Of a stretch of 64,000 bases of DNA, positions 26,213-36,278 are shown piece by piece; position 1 is the stretch's first letter; each line of letters opens with the position of its first letter. The stretch is from an uncultured Butyrivibrio sp. (lineage in GTDB: Bacteria > Bacillota > Clostridia > Lachnospirales > Lachnospiraceae), in NCBI RefSeq assembly GCF_947169445.1, contig NZ_CAMVPU010000016.1:1-64000 (forward strand), read 5' to 3'. The notes beneath the pieces were generated by a model. It ran no database searches, was not told where the DNA came from, and worked only from the letters and a program-made list of their open reading frames with translations. Both the position numbers and the translations under genes were made by a program.

Positions 26213-27019
26213 TTATGTGTGTTTTGGTTTTAGCCGCTCAATCCTTGGGGAAATCTTGAGCTTTAGGTAAATATCCGCATATTGTGAGGGGGAGAGATCC
26301 TCCACATAGTTTTGTGGATAATTTTTTACTATTCCATTTCTTTTCAGAATGTCAGCGGCCTTATTGTAGGCGATAGCTGCCTCGGCTTCTGAGTTGTAGT
26401 TTCCGACTACATAGTTACTGCGAACATGGATCACAGCCTTGTATCTGACAAAGCCGTTTTCTGCAAACTGTCTCACGCCACGATATCTGTTCAGGATAAT
26501 GATATTTTCATACCGAAAGTCCGTAGGATCGTCGTTTACAAACTGATAGTCCCGGCCCTTAACTGAGTAGCTCTGAATTCCATAGCGGGACAGGAGCGAG
26601 AGCTGGCTTCCGTAATCAGCTACAAAAAGATGGTTTCCTCTTTTCATTATCTTGTGTGAAGAATAATAGAAAAGATCTTCAATATCGAATTTCAGGGCGT
26701 AATCAGGCGCTATATGATATGTGAAATATTTCTTTTCCAGATAAATGGGATTGGCGATGTACATACCCTTGTCCCGGAAATTAAGAAGACAGACGAATTT
26801 ACCGTAGGGAATGTGCAGTGAATCCTTATAGGAAGAAATTGAAATGGATTTGTCGGAAAGAATTTTTGCAGCTTCTTTGTAAACGGCAGCGGCATTTTTT
26901 TTATCGGAAAAAGAGCCCAGCGAAATATGCTTGCCATTATAGGTGATGGAAGCTCTGTAGGATGGTGTGCCATCCTTTAACTTTGTAGAATATACCCCGA
27001 TCGCTTTTGTGTTTTTCAA
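26213..27019 (-). CDS. AP2-domain protein with a degenerate HNH-like centre
   Basis: The 268-residue protein has an AP2/ERF-type beta-sheet DNA-binding segment at each end (about residues 6-55, with YRASITYNGKHISLGSFSD, and about 178-232, with YKAVIHVRSNYVVGNYNSEAEAA). The middle (about 75-175) ends in DPTDFRYENIIILN, which resembles the HNH-endonuclease block DxRxENL but lacks clear catalytic histidines. AP2-HNH proteins are typical of phage homing endonucleases; here the nuclease looks lost, so a DNA-binding regulator is possible. The start is TTG at 27019 behind a GGGGG site. It faces the phosphatase gene, stop to stop with a 4-bp gap. Confidence 0.8.
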   Translation of the reverse strand: MKNTKAIGVYSTKLKDGTPSYRASITYNGKHISLGSFSDKKNAAAVYKEAAKILSDKSISISSYKDSLHIPYGKFVCLLNFRDKGMYIANPIYLEKKYFTYHIAPDYALKFDIEDLFYYSSHKIMKRGNHLFVADYGSQLSLLSRYGIQSYSVKGRDYQFVNDDPTDFRYENIIILNRYRGVRQFAENGFVRYKAVIHVRSNYVVGNYNSEAEAAIAYNKAADILKRNGIVKNYPQNYVEDLSPSQYADIYLKLKISPRIERLKPKHT

Positions 27020-27296
27020 GATAATCCCCCAAAAATCAGCAAAATAAAGATGGTGTGAAGTTGATTTTGAATCCTTATTATGAAAATTGAATAACTTTAA
27101 TAATTCAAAGTGCTAAAATATTAGGTAGATATTACTGACGTTATTATGGTATACTGAGTACTCAAAGAGCTATTATTGTTACTGCCTGCAACATATCTGT
27201 AATGTGAGTAGTAACTGATCTAAAATGATTATTCTGATAGCTTCATCGCACACACAAATATATGAATATTGTATCAGTAAGTGAGGAGTAAACGCA

Positions 27297-28787
27297 ATGG
27301 CAAAGGAAGTTTTGTACAGTAGCACAAGAGGCGCTTTGGGCCAGATTAAGGCATCCGAAGCAATTTTGAGGGGCCTTGCTCCTGATGGAGGTCTTTATGT
27401 TCCGGATCACATTCCGCATCTGGAAAAGTCACTTAGAGAGATTGCTGAACTTGATTACAGACAGACAGCTTATGAAGTTATGAAGCTGCTTCTGACCGAC
27501 TATACTGAAGACGAGCTTAAATATTGCATTTCTCATGCATACGATTCCAAATTTGATACTGATGAAATTGCTCCTTTGGCTTATGCAGACGGAGCATATT
27601 ATCTTGAGCTTTACCATGGTGCAACTATTGCCTTCAAGGATATGGCACTTTCTATTCTGCCTTATCTTATGACAACTGCTGCCAAGAAGAATAATGTGAA
27701 AAATGAGATCGTTATTCTGACTGCTACAAGTGGAGATACAGGAAAGGCCGCACTTGCCGGTTTTGCAGATGTACCCGGAACCAGGATCATTGTCTTTTAC
27801 CCTAAGCATGGCGTAAGCCCGATCCAGGAACAGCAGATGGTTACTCAGAAGGGTGACAATACCTGCGTTATCGGCATTGAAGGTAATTTTGATGATGCTC
27901 AGACCGGAGTTAAGAAGATATTTACAGATAAAGAGCTGGCAAAAGAGCTTGATGCAAAGGGCTTCCAGTTCTCTTCAGCCAACTCCATCAACATTGGAAG
28001 ACTTGTTCCACAGATTGTTTATTATGTTTATTCATATGCCAAACTTCTTAAGGAAGAGAAGATAGCTGAGGGTGACCCTATAAACGTTGTGGTTCCTACA
28101 GGTAACTTTGGAAACATCCTTGCAGCTTACTATGCAAAGAACATGGGAGTGCCGATCGCAAAGCTTATCTGCGCATCCAATTCTAACAAGGTGTTATTTG
28201 ATTTCTTCCAGACAGGTGAGTATGACAGAAATCGTGACTTCATTCTGACTTCTTCACCATCAATGGATATCTTGATCTCATCTAACTTAGAGAGACTTAT
28301 TTATCACATTGCAGGTGATAATGCGGACAGAGATGCTGAATATATGAAGCAGCTTACTCAGAATGGTAAATACGAGATTACTGATGAGATGAGAGAAAAG
28401 CTCGTAGATTTCTTTGGCGGCTTCGCTACCGAGGAAGAAACTTTTGAGACTATAAAGAAGGTCTTTGACAAGACAGGTTATCTTATGGATACTCATACAG
28501 CTGTAGCCAGCGCAGTTTACAGCAAGTATGTGGAGACTACAGGAGATAAGACTGTTTCTGTAATTGCTTCTACAGCAAGTCCTTTCAAATTTACCAGAAG
28601 CGTTATGAAGGCTCTTGGCAAGAATGACGAGGGCAAAGATGATTTCGCTCTTGCTGACGAATTATCAGCGGTTTCAGGAGTTGAGATCCCTGAGGCGGTT
28701 TCATCAATCAGAACTGCAGAAATAAGGCACAAGAAGGTTGTAGACAAGTCCCGGATGCTGGATGCAGTTATGGAATTTTTGGCCTGA
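27297..28787 (+). CDS. thrC: Threonine synthase
   Basis: ThrC converts O-phosphohomoserine to threonine with pyridoxal phosphate. The 496-residue length and the N-terminal YSSTRG...LAPDGGLYVP block are typical of the longer bacterial/yeast type. The PLP lysine lies in HGATIAFKDMAL (about residue 112), and the phosphate-binding loop TSGDTGKAAL and VVPTGNFGNILA are present. ATG at 27297 follows GTGAGGAG. The gene stands at the start of a small unit with citrate synthase 55 bp downstream. Confidence 0.95.
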   Translation: MAKEVLYSSTRGALGQIKASEAILRGLAPDGGLYVPDHIPHLEKSLREIAELDYRQTAYEVMKLLLTDYTEDELKYCISHAYDSKFDTDEIAPLAYADGAYYLELYHGATIAFKDMALSILPYLMTTAAKKNNVKNEIVILTATSGDTGKAALAGFADVPGTRIIVFYPKHGVSPIQEQQMVTQKGDNTCVIGIEGNFDDAQTGVKKIFTDKELAKELDAKGFQFSSANSINIGRLVPQIVYYVYSYAKLLKEEKIAEGDPINVVVPTGNFGNILAAYYAKNMGVPIAKLICASNSNKVLFDFFQTGEYDRNRDFILTSSPSMDILISSNLERLIYHIAGDNADRDAEYMKQLTQNGKYEITDEMREKLVDFFGGFATEEETFETIKKVFDKTGYLMDTHTAVASAVYSKYVETTGDKTVSVIASTASPFKFTRSVMKALGKNDEGKDDFALADELSAVSGVEIPEAVSSIRTAEIRHKKVVDKSRMLDAVMEFLA

Positions 28788-28842
28788 TCTTGCGGCGAAG
28801 CATCATCTTTTTTTCAAAAGATTAATACTATAGGAGGAAGGC

Positions 28843-30216
28843 ATGGATTTAGGAAAAGGGTACTACTCGGAAAACACACCGGAAATTATTGAGCTTTCCA
28901 GATTGTCACAGAAAGCTGATCTTATAGAAAATGATCTTTTTATTAAGTATGACGTAAAAAGAGGTCTTCGTGACCTTAATGGTAAGGGCGTTTTGACCGG
29001 CCTTACCAGAATATCCGAAATTATTGCCAAGAAGCAGGTGGATGGCAAGGAAGTGCCTGCTGATGGTGAGATTTACTTTAGAGGCTATGATGTTCATAAG
29101 CTGATTGATGCAGCTGTCCGTGAGAACAGATTTGCTTTTGAGGAATGCACGTATCTGCTGCTTTTTGACAAACTTCCTACGGGAAAAGAGCTCTTTGAGT
29201 TCGAAAAGCTCCTGGGGATATATAAGAGTCTTCCACCCAGTTTTGTGCGAGATGTGATCATGAAGGCACCCAGCAGAGACATGATGAATACTCTGGCTAG
29301 GAGTGTTCTTACGCTGTATTCCTATGATGATAATGCTGATGATGTTTCTCTGCCTAATGTACTTAGACAGTCACTTCAGCTTATCAGCATGTTCCCAATG
29401 CTGGCTATTTATGGTTATCATGCCTATAACCACTATCATGAGGGCAATTCACTTATTATCCATCCGCCTAAGGAAGAGCTTTCGACTGCTGAGACTATTC
29501 TTTATCTCTTAAGACCTGACAGCAAGTACACAGAGCTTGAAGCTAAGCTCCTGGACATCTGCCTTGTGCTTCATATGGAGCATGGCGGTGGTAATAACTC
29601 ATCCTTTACAACGCATGTTGTTAGTTCGTCGCTTACAGATACTTATTCTGTAATTGCAGCTGCAATCGGTTCTTTAAAGGGACCTCGTCATGGCGGAGCC
29701 AACATCAAGGTTGTCCACATGTTTGACGACATTGAGGCTAATGTCAAGGACTGGAAGGATGAGGGAGAAGTGCGTGAATATCTAGATAAGATATTGAATA
29801 AGGAGGCCTTTGACGGGGCCGGACTTATTTATGGTATCGGACATGCTATTTATTCCAAGTCTGATCCACGTGCCGTTATCTTAAAGAGCTTTGTAGAAAA
29901 ACTGGCTGTGGAAAAGGGCAGGGAAGAAGAACTTCATCTTTATCAGATGGTAGAGAGGATTGCGCCGCAGCTGATTGCCGGAGAGAGGACCATGTATAAG
30001 GGCGTAAGTGCCAATGTGGACTTCTATTCAGGCTTTGTTTACAGGATGCTTGAACTTCCTGAAGAGCTTTATCCTACAATCTTTGCTATTGCCAGAATCG
30101 TTGGCTGGAGTGCTCACAGAATGGAGGAGCTTGCCAATAATGGTAAGATCATCCGTCCTGCCTACATGTCTATTGAGCCACGCAAAGAGTATGTGGATAT
30201 TGCAAAAAGAGATTGA
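28843..30216 (+). CDS. gltA: Citrate synthase
   Basis: This enzyme condenses oxaloacetate and acetyl-CoA. The 457-residue protein has the citrate synthase blocks MEHGGGNNSSFTTHVV, GSLKGPRHGGAN and GIGHAIYSKSDPRA, with the catalytic histidines, and a longer N-terminus than type II GltA. In an anaerobe it most likely feeds 2-oxoglutarate and glutamate synthesis rather than a full cycle. ATG at 28843 follows TAGGAGGAAGG. Being next to thrC, it may be co-transcribed; a 55-bp gap gives no clear terminator. Confidence 0.93.
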   Translation: MDLGKGYYSENTPEIIELSRLSQKADLIENDLFIKYDVKRGLRDLNGKGVLTGLTRISEIIAKKQVDGKEVPADGEIYFRGYDVHKLIDAAVRENRFAFEECTYLLLFDKLPTGKELFEFEKLLGIYKSLPPSFVRDVIMKAPSRDMMNTLARSVLTLYSYDDNADDVSLPNVLRQSLQLISMFPMLAIYGYHAYNHYHEGNSLIIHPPKEELSTAETILYLLRPDSKYTELEAKLLDICLVLHMEHGGGNNSSFTTHVVSSSLTDTYSVIAAAIGSLKGPRHGGANIKVVHMFDDIEANVKDWKDEGEVREYLDKILNKEAFDGAGLIYGIGHAIYSKSDPRAVILKSFVEKLAVEKGREEELHLYQMVERIAPQLIAGERTMYKGVSANVDFYSGFVYRMLELPEELYPTIFAIARIVGWSAHRMEELANNGKIIRPAYMSIEPRKEYVDIAKRD

Positions 30217-30330
30217 GTGGCCACAATATTATTAAAAAAGTGTAAAACCGTTATTTAAAAATCATTAAAACGATATTTGTGCTATCATTAATAGGTAAAT
30301 CCTTTTGTTCAATTTAATTGGAGAATGAAG

Positions 30331-31509
30331 ATGGTACAAAACTCTACGGAAAACGAAAAGAGATTTGATTACTTATGGTTAGTATTATTTCTTATTGTTT
30401 TTATTAATGGTTTTGAAGCTGGCGGATATCAGGCAAGCCTTTGGAATATCGGACAGAACTATGATCTGTCTGTGACTTCCATGGGCTTGTTTGCGTCTGT
30501 AGAACTTTTTGCAACAATGTTGGCACCTTTAGTACTTGGTGCCTGGGCTGATAGAAACAGCAAGGCATTTTGTATGAAAATCCTTCTTGCTTTGGAGTTT
30601 GCTGCGGCGATCATTGTATTTGTTACACATTCAGAGATTTTTTTCGTTGTCTGTGTATTCTTTTTGGGACTTACCACAAGTGCCCTTCAATTTATTTCCA
30701 TAGCAGCGCTGGCGGATGCTTATCCTAAAAGTGGCAGTAGGAAGATAGGCTTTATTACTTCTATGTACGCCTTCGGAGCACTGGTATCACCGCTGGTTGT
30801 AAGTTTTTATCTAAATTACAATCTCTCCTGGAGAACTCTTTTTGCTCTTTTAGCAATAGGAAGCCTTGTTGCCATTGTGGGAATTATTAATTCCGGAGAT
30901 AAGCCAAGAGAGCAAAGTGTTTTGGAAGTTACTAATGATTCAGCAGGAGGAAGGACCTCCGAGTTTTTCCTTCCGGCAATTCTTCTTTTGTGTGTCATAA
31001 TGCTCATCTACGTAGGCTTTGAAAATGGTTTTACTTTCTTTGTAGATACTATCTTTACTGATGTTTTGGGTTCTGGACTTGGAAAATATGCACTTTCCGT
31101 ATTCTGGGCAGTTATGATTCCTTCAAGAGTTCTTGTGGGATATTTTGCAAAAAAGGCTAAGGGAATCCTTATTACCGCAACCCTGGCGATTCCGGTGATA
31201 ACCTTTATCCTGTCCTTCATGGAAAATAGCCTTATTTTCTTTATTTTGTGCATTCCTCTGGGCTTTGCCTGCGGCGCAATATATCCAAGCGTTCTTAACA
31301 TGATGCTTCCTTTTGCCGGCAAAAAAACTGCAACAGCAACCGGCATGATCACTACGGCAACAGGTATCGGAGGCTTTTTGTTTACTGCGCTTACGGGCTT
31401 TGTGGGAGATAACTTCGGAATGAGAATTGCAATGAGAGTTCTTGCTGCAATCTTTTTACTGACTTTCATATCTGCAGTTTGCACTACCAGAATGAAAAGG
31501 AAGAGTTAA
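30331..31509 (+). CDS. Major facilitator superfamily transporter
   Basis: The 393-residue protein is a twelve-helix MFS carrier; the segment GAWADRNSKAFCMK after helix 2 matches the family's A-motif (GxxxDRxGRR-like). ATG at 30331 is preferred to ATG 30325 because GGAGA ends 6 bases before it. The substrate is unknown. Neighbours are citrate synthase upstream and a large sensor downstream, which do not point to a ligand. Confidence 0.87.
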   Translation: MVQNSTENEKRFDYLWLVLFLIVFINGFEAGGYQASLWNIGQNYDLSVTSMGLFASVELFATMLAPLVLGAWADRNSKAFCMKILLALEFAAAIIVFVTHSEIFFVVCVFFLGLTTSALQFISIAALADAYPKSGSRKIGFITSMYAFGALVSPLVVSFYLNYNLSWRTLFALLAIGSLVAIVGIINSGDKPREQSVLEVTNDSAGGRTSEFFLPAILLLCVIMLIYVGFENGFTFFVDTIFTDVLGSGLGKYALSVFWAVMIPSRVLVGYFAKKAKGILITATLAIPVITFILSFMENSLIFFILCIPLGFACGAIYPSVLNMMLPFAGKKTATATGMITTATGIGGFLFTALTGFVGDNFGMRIAMRVLAAIFLLTFISAVCTTRMKRKS

Positions 31510-31595
31510 TACATTTGTATCAGTGAGTGTGTGCGCAGTGCACATTACATAAATTCATACATAGGGACAAATTTTTTAATAAAAGGGGAGTGCTT

Positions 31596-34500
31596 ATGAA
31601 AAAAAGATTGATTGTTCCAAGGATTGTTTTTGTCATGCTGCTTTTGCTGGTTTTGATTCCGGCAAGGAGCCTTCAGTCGTTTGCCTACGACCACAGTAAC
31701 AGAGATATTTTAGGACTTGGAACGGACTATACGTCTATTCTCTATGATTCTACAAATGGACTTCCTACGTCGGAAGCGAATGCCATTTGTCAGACCTCTG
31801 ACGGCTTTATCTGGCTTGGAGGTTATAGTGGTTTCATAAGGTATGACGGAACTGAATTTTACAGGTTTGATTCTACGACCGGTATTTCCAGTGTCTACAG
31901 TCTTTTGGCCGATTCAGAGGATATAGTATGGATTGGTACCAATGAAAATGGACTAGCCTATTTTGACCATGGAGATATTCATGTTTATGGCCGTGTTGAA
32001 GGTCTGAAATCTCATTCCATAAGAGCACTTGCTGAGGATGAGAATCATAACATCATTGTGGCAACAACCCAGGGACTTGCCTATGTTGACAGGGAAAATC
32101 TTGCCATTCATCCAATCGACGATCCACAGATTAATAAATCCTATATCAACGAGATCCATAGTGATGGTGCGGGGAACATCTATGGTCTTACTAATGATGG
32201 CAATATTTTTGTTATGAAGAACCTTAGGATAACAGCCTTTTACGAGGCAGATAAATTCGGAAATCACATTATTAATGCCATCTATCCTGATCCTGCAAAG
32301 CCTTCAACCTTGTATGCAGGAACTGTTGAGTCGGATTTTCTGGTAATCAGTTTTGATAACGATGTTAAGGTTACAAATAGATATTCGGTACAGCCCCTTA
32401 AGACTGTAAACAGTATTGAGAAAATCGGAGATAAGATCTGGACAACCACGACCTATGGTGTTGGCTATTTTGATGCTTCAGGAAGTTACTATGCGCTGGA
32501 CGATATTCCTATGAACAACACAATAGGTAATGTCATGCAGGATAATGAAGGAAATATCTGGTTTACCTCCACAAGACAGGGCGTTATGAAGCTGGTTCCT
32601 GACAGATTCACTGATATCAGTAAGCTGGCAGGTCTTGAGAAGATGGTTGTTAATACCACCTGCAAAAGAAATGATCTTTTGTATATGGGAACCGATAATG
32701 GCCTTATTATCCTGGATTCCAATAGTGACAGGCTGGAAAATGAGCTTACCAGGGAACTTGAGGGTATCAGAATAAGATGTATCAAAAAAGACTCTCAGAA
32801 TAACATCTGGATATGTACACATGGTGAAAAGGGTCTTATCTGTTATTCAAATGACAAAAAGATCACTTCCATAGCAGCTGCTGACGGCCTCAATGTTTTA
32901 AGAGTAAGAGCTGTACGTGAGTGCGCGGATGGAAGTATTGCAGCTGCTACAAATGATGGGCTTTATATTATTAAAGATTTCAAGGTTGTTAAGCACTATG
33001 GAACTGATAGTGGTATCAATACGCTTGAGACACTGTCGGTAGAGCAGGGACCTGATGGCAAGCTGTACATGGGAAGTGACGGAGATGGTATATATGTTGT
33101 GGATCACAACAAGGTGTCAAGAATAGGCTACGAGGATGGCCTTACCAGCGGCGTTGTCATGAGGATTAAATGGGATCCCGACAGAGGAGTATTCTGGCTT
33201 ATCACATCTAATTCAATTGAATACATGAAGGACGGTGTAGCGACAGCTATTACGAACTTCCCTTATTCCAACAACTATGACATTTACTTTGATGATGATG
33301 GCGGAGCATGGGTTCTTTCTTCAAGTGGTATTTATATAACCAAGGTAGATGAGCTTTTGGAAAATGGGGATATTGAGTATACCTTCTACAACACTAAGAG
33401 TGGTCTTCCATATATTTCAACCGGTAATTCAAGAAGTGAGCTGGATGAAGATGGTTACCTTTATATTTCCGGAACAACAGGTGTATGTAAGGTCAATATT
33501 TTTTCCGATGTTACATCCCCTGAAAAGGCACAGCTTGTAATTCCGTCAATCGGTGTAGACAACACTACCATTTCCACCAGAGGATTAGAAGAGATTTCTG
33601 TTCCTGCAGGAAGCCAGAGGATTACTATCAATATGTTTGCCATCACCTTTGGTCTTAGTAATCCAAGGATCAGTTATTATCTTGAAGGTTTTGATGAGAA
33701 GCCTATTTACACTACCAAGCAGGATATGAAACCGGTAGTATATACAAACCTGGATGGCGGCAAATATGTATTCCACTTAAATCTTCTCAATAATGAGACA
33801 GGGGAGGTGGAGCGCTCTACAGAGATTAAGATTGTAAAAGAGTCTTCTGTTTACGAGAGCATTTTGTTCTGGATTATTCTTTCGGCAGTTTTAGTAGCAA
33901 TAATATCAGTTGCCATGTGGCGACACTTCGATAAGAGTACAAAGCTTCTTTTGGAAAAACAGGAAGAAGACAGAAAATTCATCGAACAGATCATGCATAC
34001 CTTTGCTAAGTGTGTTGATCTAAGAGATACTCAGAACCAGGGACACTCCTTCAGGGTTGCCTATTATACAAGAATGCTTGCGGAAAAACTGGCGGAAAAG
34101 AGAGGCTATACCAAGGAACAGATTGATGAGTTCTACCATATAGCACTGATGCATGACATAGGAAAAATCAATATTCCAGACAAAATCCTGAATAAGACAG
34201 AGCGTCTGGATGATGAAGAGTATAAAATAATGAAGTCTCATGCAAGTAAGGGTGAGGAACTATTAAAGGGAGTAGATATTGTTCCTAATCTTGCCTTTGG
34301 TGCCGGTTACCATCATGAAAGACTTGACGGAAAGGGCTACCCAAGAGGACTTCACGGAGATGAGATTCCTGAGGTGGCAAGACTTATTGCTGTGGCAGAT
34401 ACCTTTGATGCCATGTATTCCACAAGACCTTACAGAAAGCAGATGCTTCTGACGGATGTTATGGATGAGCTTAAGCGTGTTGCAGGAACCCAACTTGAAG

Positions 34501-34697
34501 CAGAGGTCGTAGAGGCTTTGGTCGAGCTTGCCAATGAAAATAAGCTCAACAAGGATGAAGTAGATCGTCATATCAAGGAGAATATCTACGGCTTACATGA
34601 AGAAAAGGAAAAAGAAAAGCACGAACATAAGGAAAAAATAAAGAAGCAAAACAGTGATTTTATTAAGAGCCTCGGCCTTGGAAAGGACGACGACTAA
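31596..34697 (+). CDS. Propeller-sensor receptor with HD-GYP cyclic-di-GMP phosphodiesterase
   Basis: The 1033-residue protein has a signal peptide or anchor (residues 8-29), then a two-component-regulator-type beta-propeller (about residues 50-640) built of repeats such as IWLGGYSGFIRYDG and IWFTSTRQGVMKL. A Y_Y_Y-like domain (about 650-740) and a single transmembrane helix (about 752-772) follow. The cytoplasmic end is an HD-GYP domain (about 790-985) with HDIGKINIP, HHERLDGKGYP and DTFDAM. The propeller/Y_Y_Y front normally precedes a histidine kinase in gut bacteria; here an extracellular signal would set cyclic-di-GMP breakdown. ATG 31596 follows AAGGGGAG. The C-terminus is a charged Lys/Glu coiled coil. 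Confidence 0.9.
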   Translation: MKKRLIVPRIVFVMLLLLVLIPARSLQSFAYDHSNRDILGLGTDYTSILYDSTNGLPTSEANAICQTSDGFIWLGGYSGFIRYDGTEFYRFDSTTGISSVYSLLADSEDIVWIGTNENGLAYFDHGDIHVYGRVEGLKSHSIRALAEDENHNIIVATTQGLAYVDRENLAIHPIDDPQINKSYINEIHSDGAGNIYGLTNDGNIFVMKNLRITAFYEADKFGNHIINAIYPDPAKPSTLYAGTVESDFLVISFDNDVKVTNRYSVQPLKTVNSIEKIGDKIWTTTTYGVGYFDASGSYYALDDIPMNNTIGNVMQDNEGNIWFTSTRQGVMKLVPDRFTDISKLAGLEKMVVNTTCKRNDLLYMGTDNGLIILDSNSDRLENELTRELEGIRIRCIKKDSQNNIWICTHGEKGLICYSNDKKITSIAAADGLNVLRVRAVRECADGSIAAATNDGLYIIKDFKVVKHYGTDSGINTLETLSVEQGPDGKLYMGSDGDGIYVVDHNKVSRIGYEDGLTSGVVMRIKWDPDRGVFWLITSNSIEYMKDGVATAITNFPYSNNYDIYFDDDGGAWVLSSSGIYITKVDELLENGDIEYTFYNTKSGLPYISTGNSRSELDEDGYLYISGTTGVCKVNIFSDVTSPEKAQLVIPSIGVDNTTISTRGLEEISVPAGSQRITINMFAITFGLSNPRISYYLEGFDEKPIYTTKQDMKPVVYTNLDGGKYVFHLNLLNNETGEVERSTEIKIVKESSVYESILFWIILSAVLVAIISVAMWRHFDKSTKLLLEKQEEDRKFIEQIMHTFAKCVDLRDTQNQGHSFRVAYYTRMLAEKLAEKRGYTKEQIDEFYHIALMHDIGKINIPDKILNKTERLDDEEYKIMKSHASKGEELLKGVDIVPNLAFGAGYHHERLDGKGYPRGLHGDEIPEVARLIAVADTFDAMYSTRPYRKQMLLTDVMDELKRVAGTQLEAEVVEALVELANENKLNKDEVDRHIKENIYGLHEEKEKEKHEHKEKIKKQNSDFIKSLGLGKDDD

Positions 34698-34712
34698 GTC
34701 TGGAGGTAGAAA

Positions 34713-36116
34713 ATGGGAAACGTGAAAAAAAGTGAAAATATCCATCCGCTTCTTTTATTGTTTATGATTGTTGTTCTATGCGCCGTTCTTAGTTACATCA
34801 TTCCGGCAGGCGTCTATGAGACAGCGGTGGATGAAGAGAGTGGAATAGAAGTTGTAGTAACAGACAGCTTCCATTATCTGAAAAGAGATCCAATCAGTGT
34901 TTTTGAGCTTATGACCTTTATTTCACATGGCATGGAAAATGCTGCCGACATTATCTTTTATCTGATCATTGTTGGCGGAATGTTTGGAATCGTAAATGGT
35001 ACAGGTGCCCTGAATCTGGCTATAGCCAATGTGATGAAAAGGCTTAAGGGTAAAGAGATTATTCTGATTCCTATACTTATGATATTTTTTGCCTGTGGCG
35101 CAGCCTTTTGCGGAAATTTCGAGGAGTTTCTGGTTTTTGTGCCTTTGATTCTGGCTATATGTATAACAGCAAGGCTGGATTCCCTTACAGCTGTCGGTAT
35201 AATATTCATCTCGGCAACAGTGGGATATGCAGGTGCTATTACTAATCCTTTTACCCTAGGAACTGCTCAGGCTATTGCAGGACTTCCTAAGTATTCGGGG
35301 ATGAGTCTTAGAGTAATTCTTTTCATTGTACTTTTATTTGTATCGATTGTTTATGTTGTCGGAATTGCTCTGATGGTGAAATCCAAGCCCAAGATGAGCG
35401 GCTCCTATGATTCAGATCAGGAATATAATCAGGATAAGATGCTTAATCTAGAGGATATACCATCTCTTAAGTTTTCTCAGAGACTGGTGCTTGTATGTTT
35501 CTTTGCAGGTATCTTCTTCTCTGTATTTGGAGTTATCAAATGGGAGTTCTATGTCAATGAACTATCGGGAGTATTTCTTTTTACGGGAATCCTGTGCGGA
35601 GCAGTGGGGCGTATGTCACCCAATAAGATCTGCAAAGAGTTTAGTAAAGGCTGCAGAGATATCCTTCTTCCGAGCCTTATGATCGGACTTGCCAGCACAG
35701 CAGTTCTTATCTTAAGAGAGACCTTCGTTCTGGATACGATTCTTAATTCGCTTGCCAGCACACTTAAAAAGATGCCGGATAACCTGACAGCTTGCGGAAT
35801 GTTCTTTTTCCATGAAATCTTCAATGTAGTAGTTCCATCCGGTTCCACACAGGCAAGATCAACAATGCCACTTATGATCGCAATCGCAGATAAGGCTGGA
35901 ATCACCAGACAGACCGCAGTTCTGGCTTATCATTTGGGCGATGCTTTTACTAACATTTTGTTCCCAACCAGCGGCGAAGTTGTGGCAGCCCTTTCTATCT
36001 GCCACGCCTCCTTTGGCAAGTGGGTGAAGTACCTGCTACCTCTGTATATTGTGTGGGTTATCATTTCACTGGTGGTTATCGTCATCGCAGTTAAAGTGGG
36101 GTACGGGCCGTTTTAA
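34713..36116 (+). CDS. YfcC/DcuC-type membrane carrier
   Basis: This 467-residue polytopic protein (about twelve helices) belongs to the YfcC/C4-dicarboxylate carrier group: N-terminal HPLLLLFMIVVLCAVLSYIIPAG-like start and the C-terminal VPSGSTQARSTMPLM and HLGDAFTNILFPTSGEV blocks with the carrier's re-entrant loop. Substrates in the family include dicarboxylates and amino acids; none can be assigned. It starts 15 bp after the HD-GYP gene with GGAGG, so the two probably form one transcript. Confidence 0.85.
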   Translation: MGNVKKSENIHPLLLLFMIVVLCAVLSYIIPAGVYETAVDEESGIEVVVTDSFHYLKRDPISVFELMTFISHGMENAADIIFYLIIVGGMFGIVNGTGALNLAIANVMKRLKGKEIILIPILMIFFACGAAFCGNFEEFLVFVPLILAICITARLDSLTAVGIIFISATVGYAGAITNPFTLGTAQAIAGLPKYSGMSLRVILFIVLLFVSIVYVVGIALMVKSKPKMSGSYDSDQEYNQDKMLNLEDIPSLKFSQRLVLVCFFAGIFFSVFGVIKWEFYVNELSGVFLFTGILCGAVGRMSPNKICKEFSKGCRDILLPSLMIGLASTAVLILRETFVLDTILNSLASTLKKMPDNLTACGMFFFHEIFNVVVPSGSTQARSTMPLMIAIADKAGITRQTAVLAYHLGDAFTNILFPTSGEVVAALSICHASFGKWVKYLLPLYIVWVIISLVVIVIAVKVGYGPF

Positions 36117-36200
36117 GTAGTGATGTTTTGATAATAAGCCTTGTGCTATAAAAGTTTTGATTATGCTTACTATTCGGTCATTAGACTTTTTGCTCATAAA

Positions 36201-36243
36201 AAAGCTCTTGGAATCTTTAGATAAGATTCCAAGGGCTTTTTCT
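36201..36243. terminator. Terminator between convergent yfcC-type and deoC genes
   Basis: AAAGCTCTTGGAATCT pairs with AGATTCCAAGGGCTTT (36201-36238, one G-U) and ends in TTTTTCTTTT. It is preceded by A-rich sequence, so it may also act on the minus strand for deoC. Confidence 0.85.
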
Positions 36244-36278
36244 TTTGTTATTTAGTAATTGTTTCAATCTTCTTGTTA

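Noticed and set aside
27020..27296. Leader RNA upstream of thrC
   Set aside because: No T-box core, no terminator/antiterminator pair; only weak -10-like boxes (TATACT near 27150) are visible.
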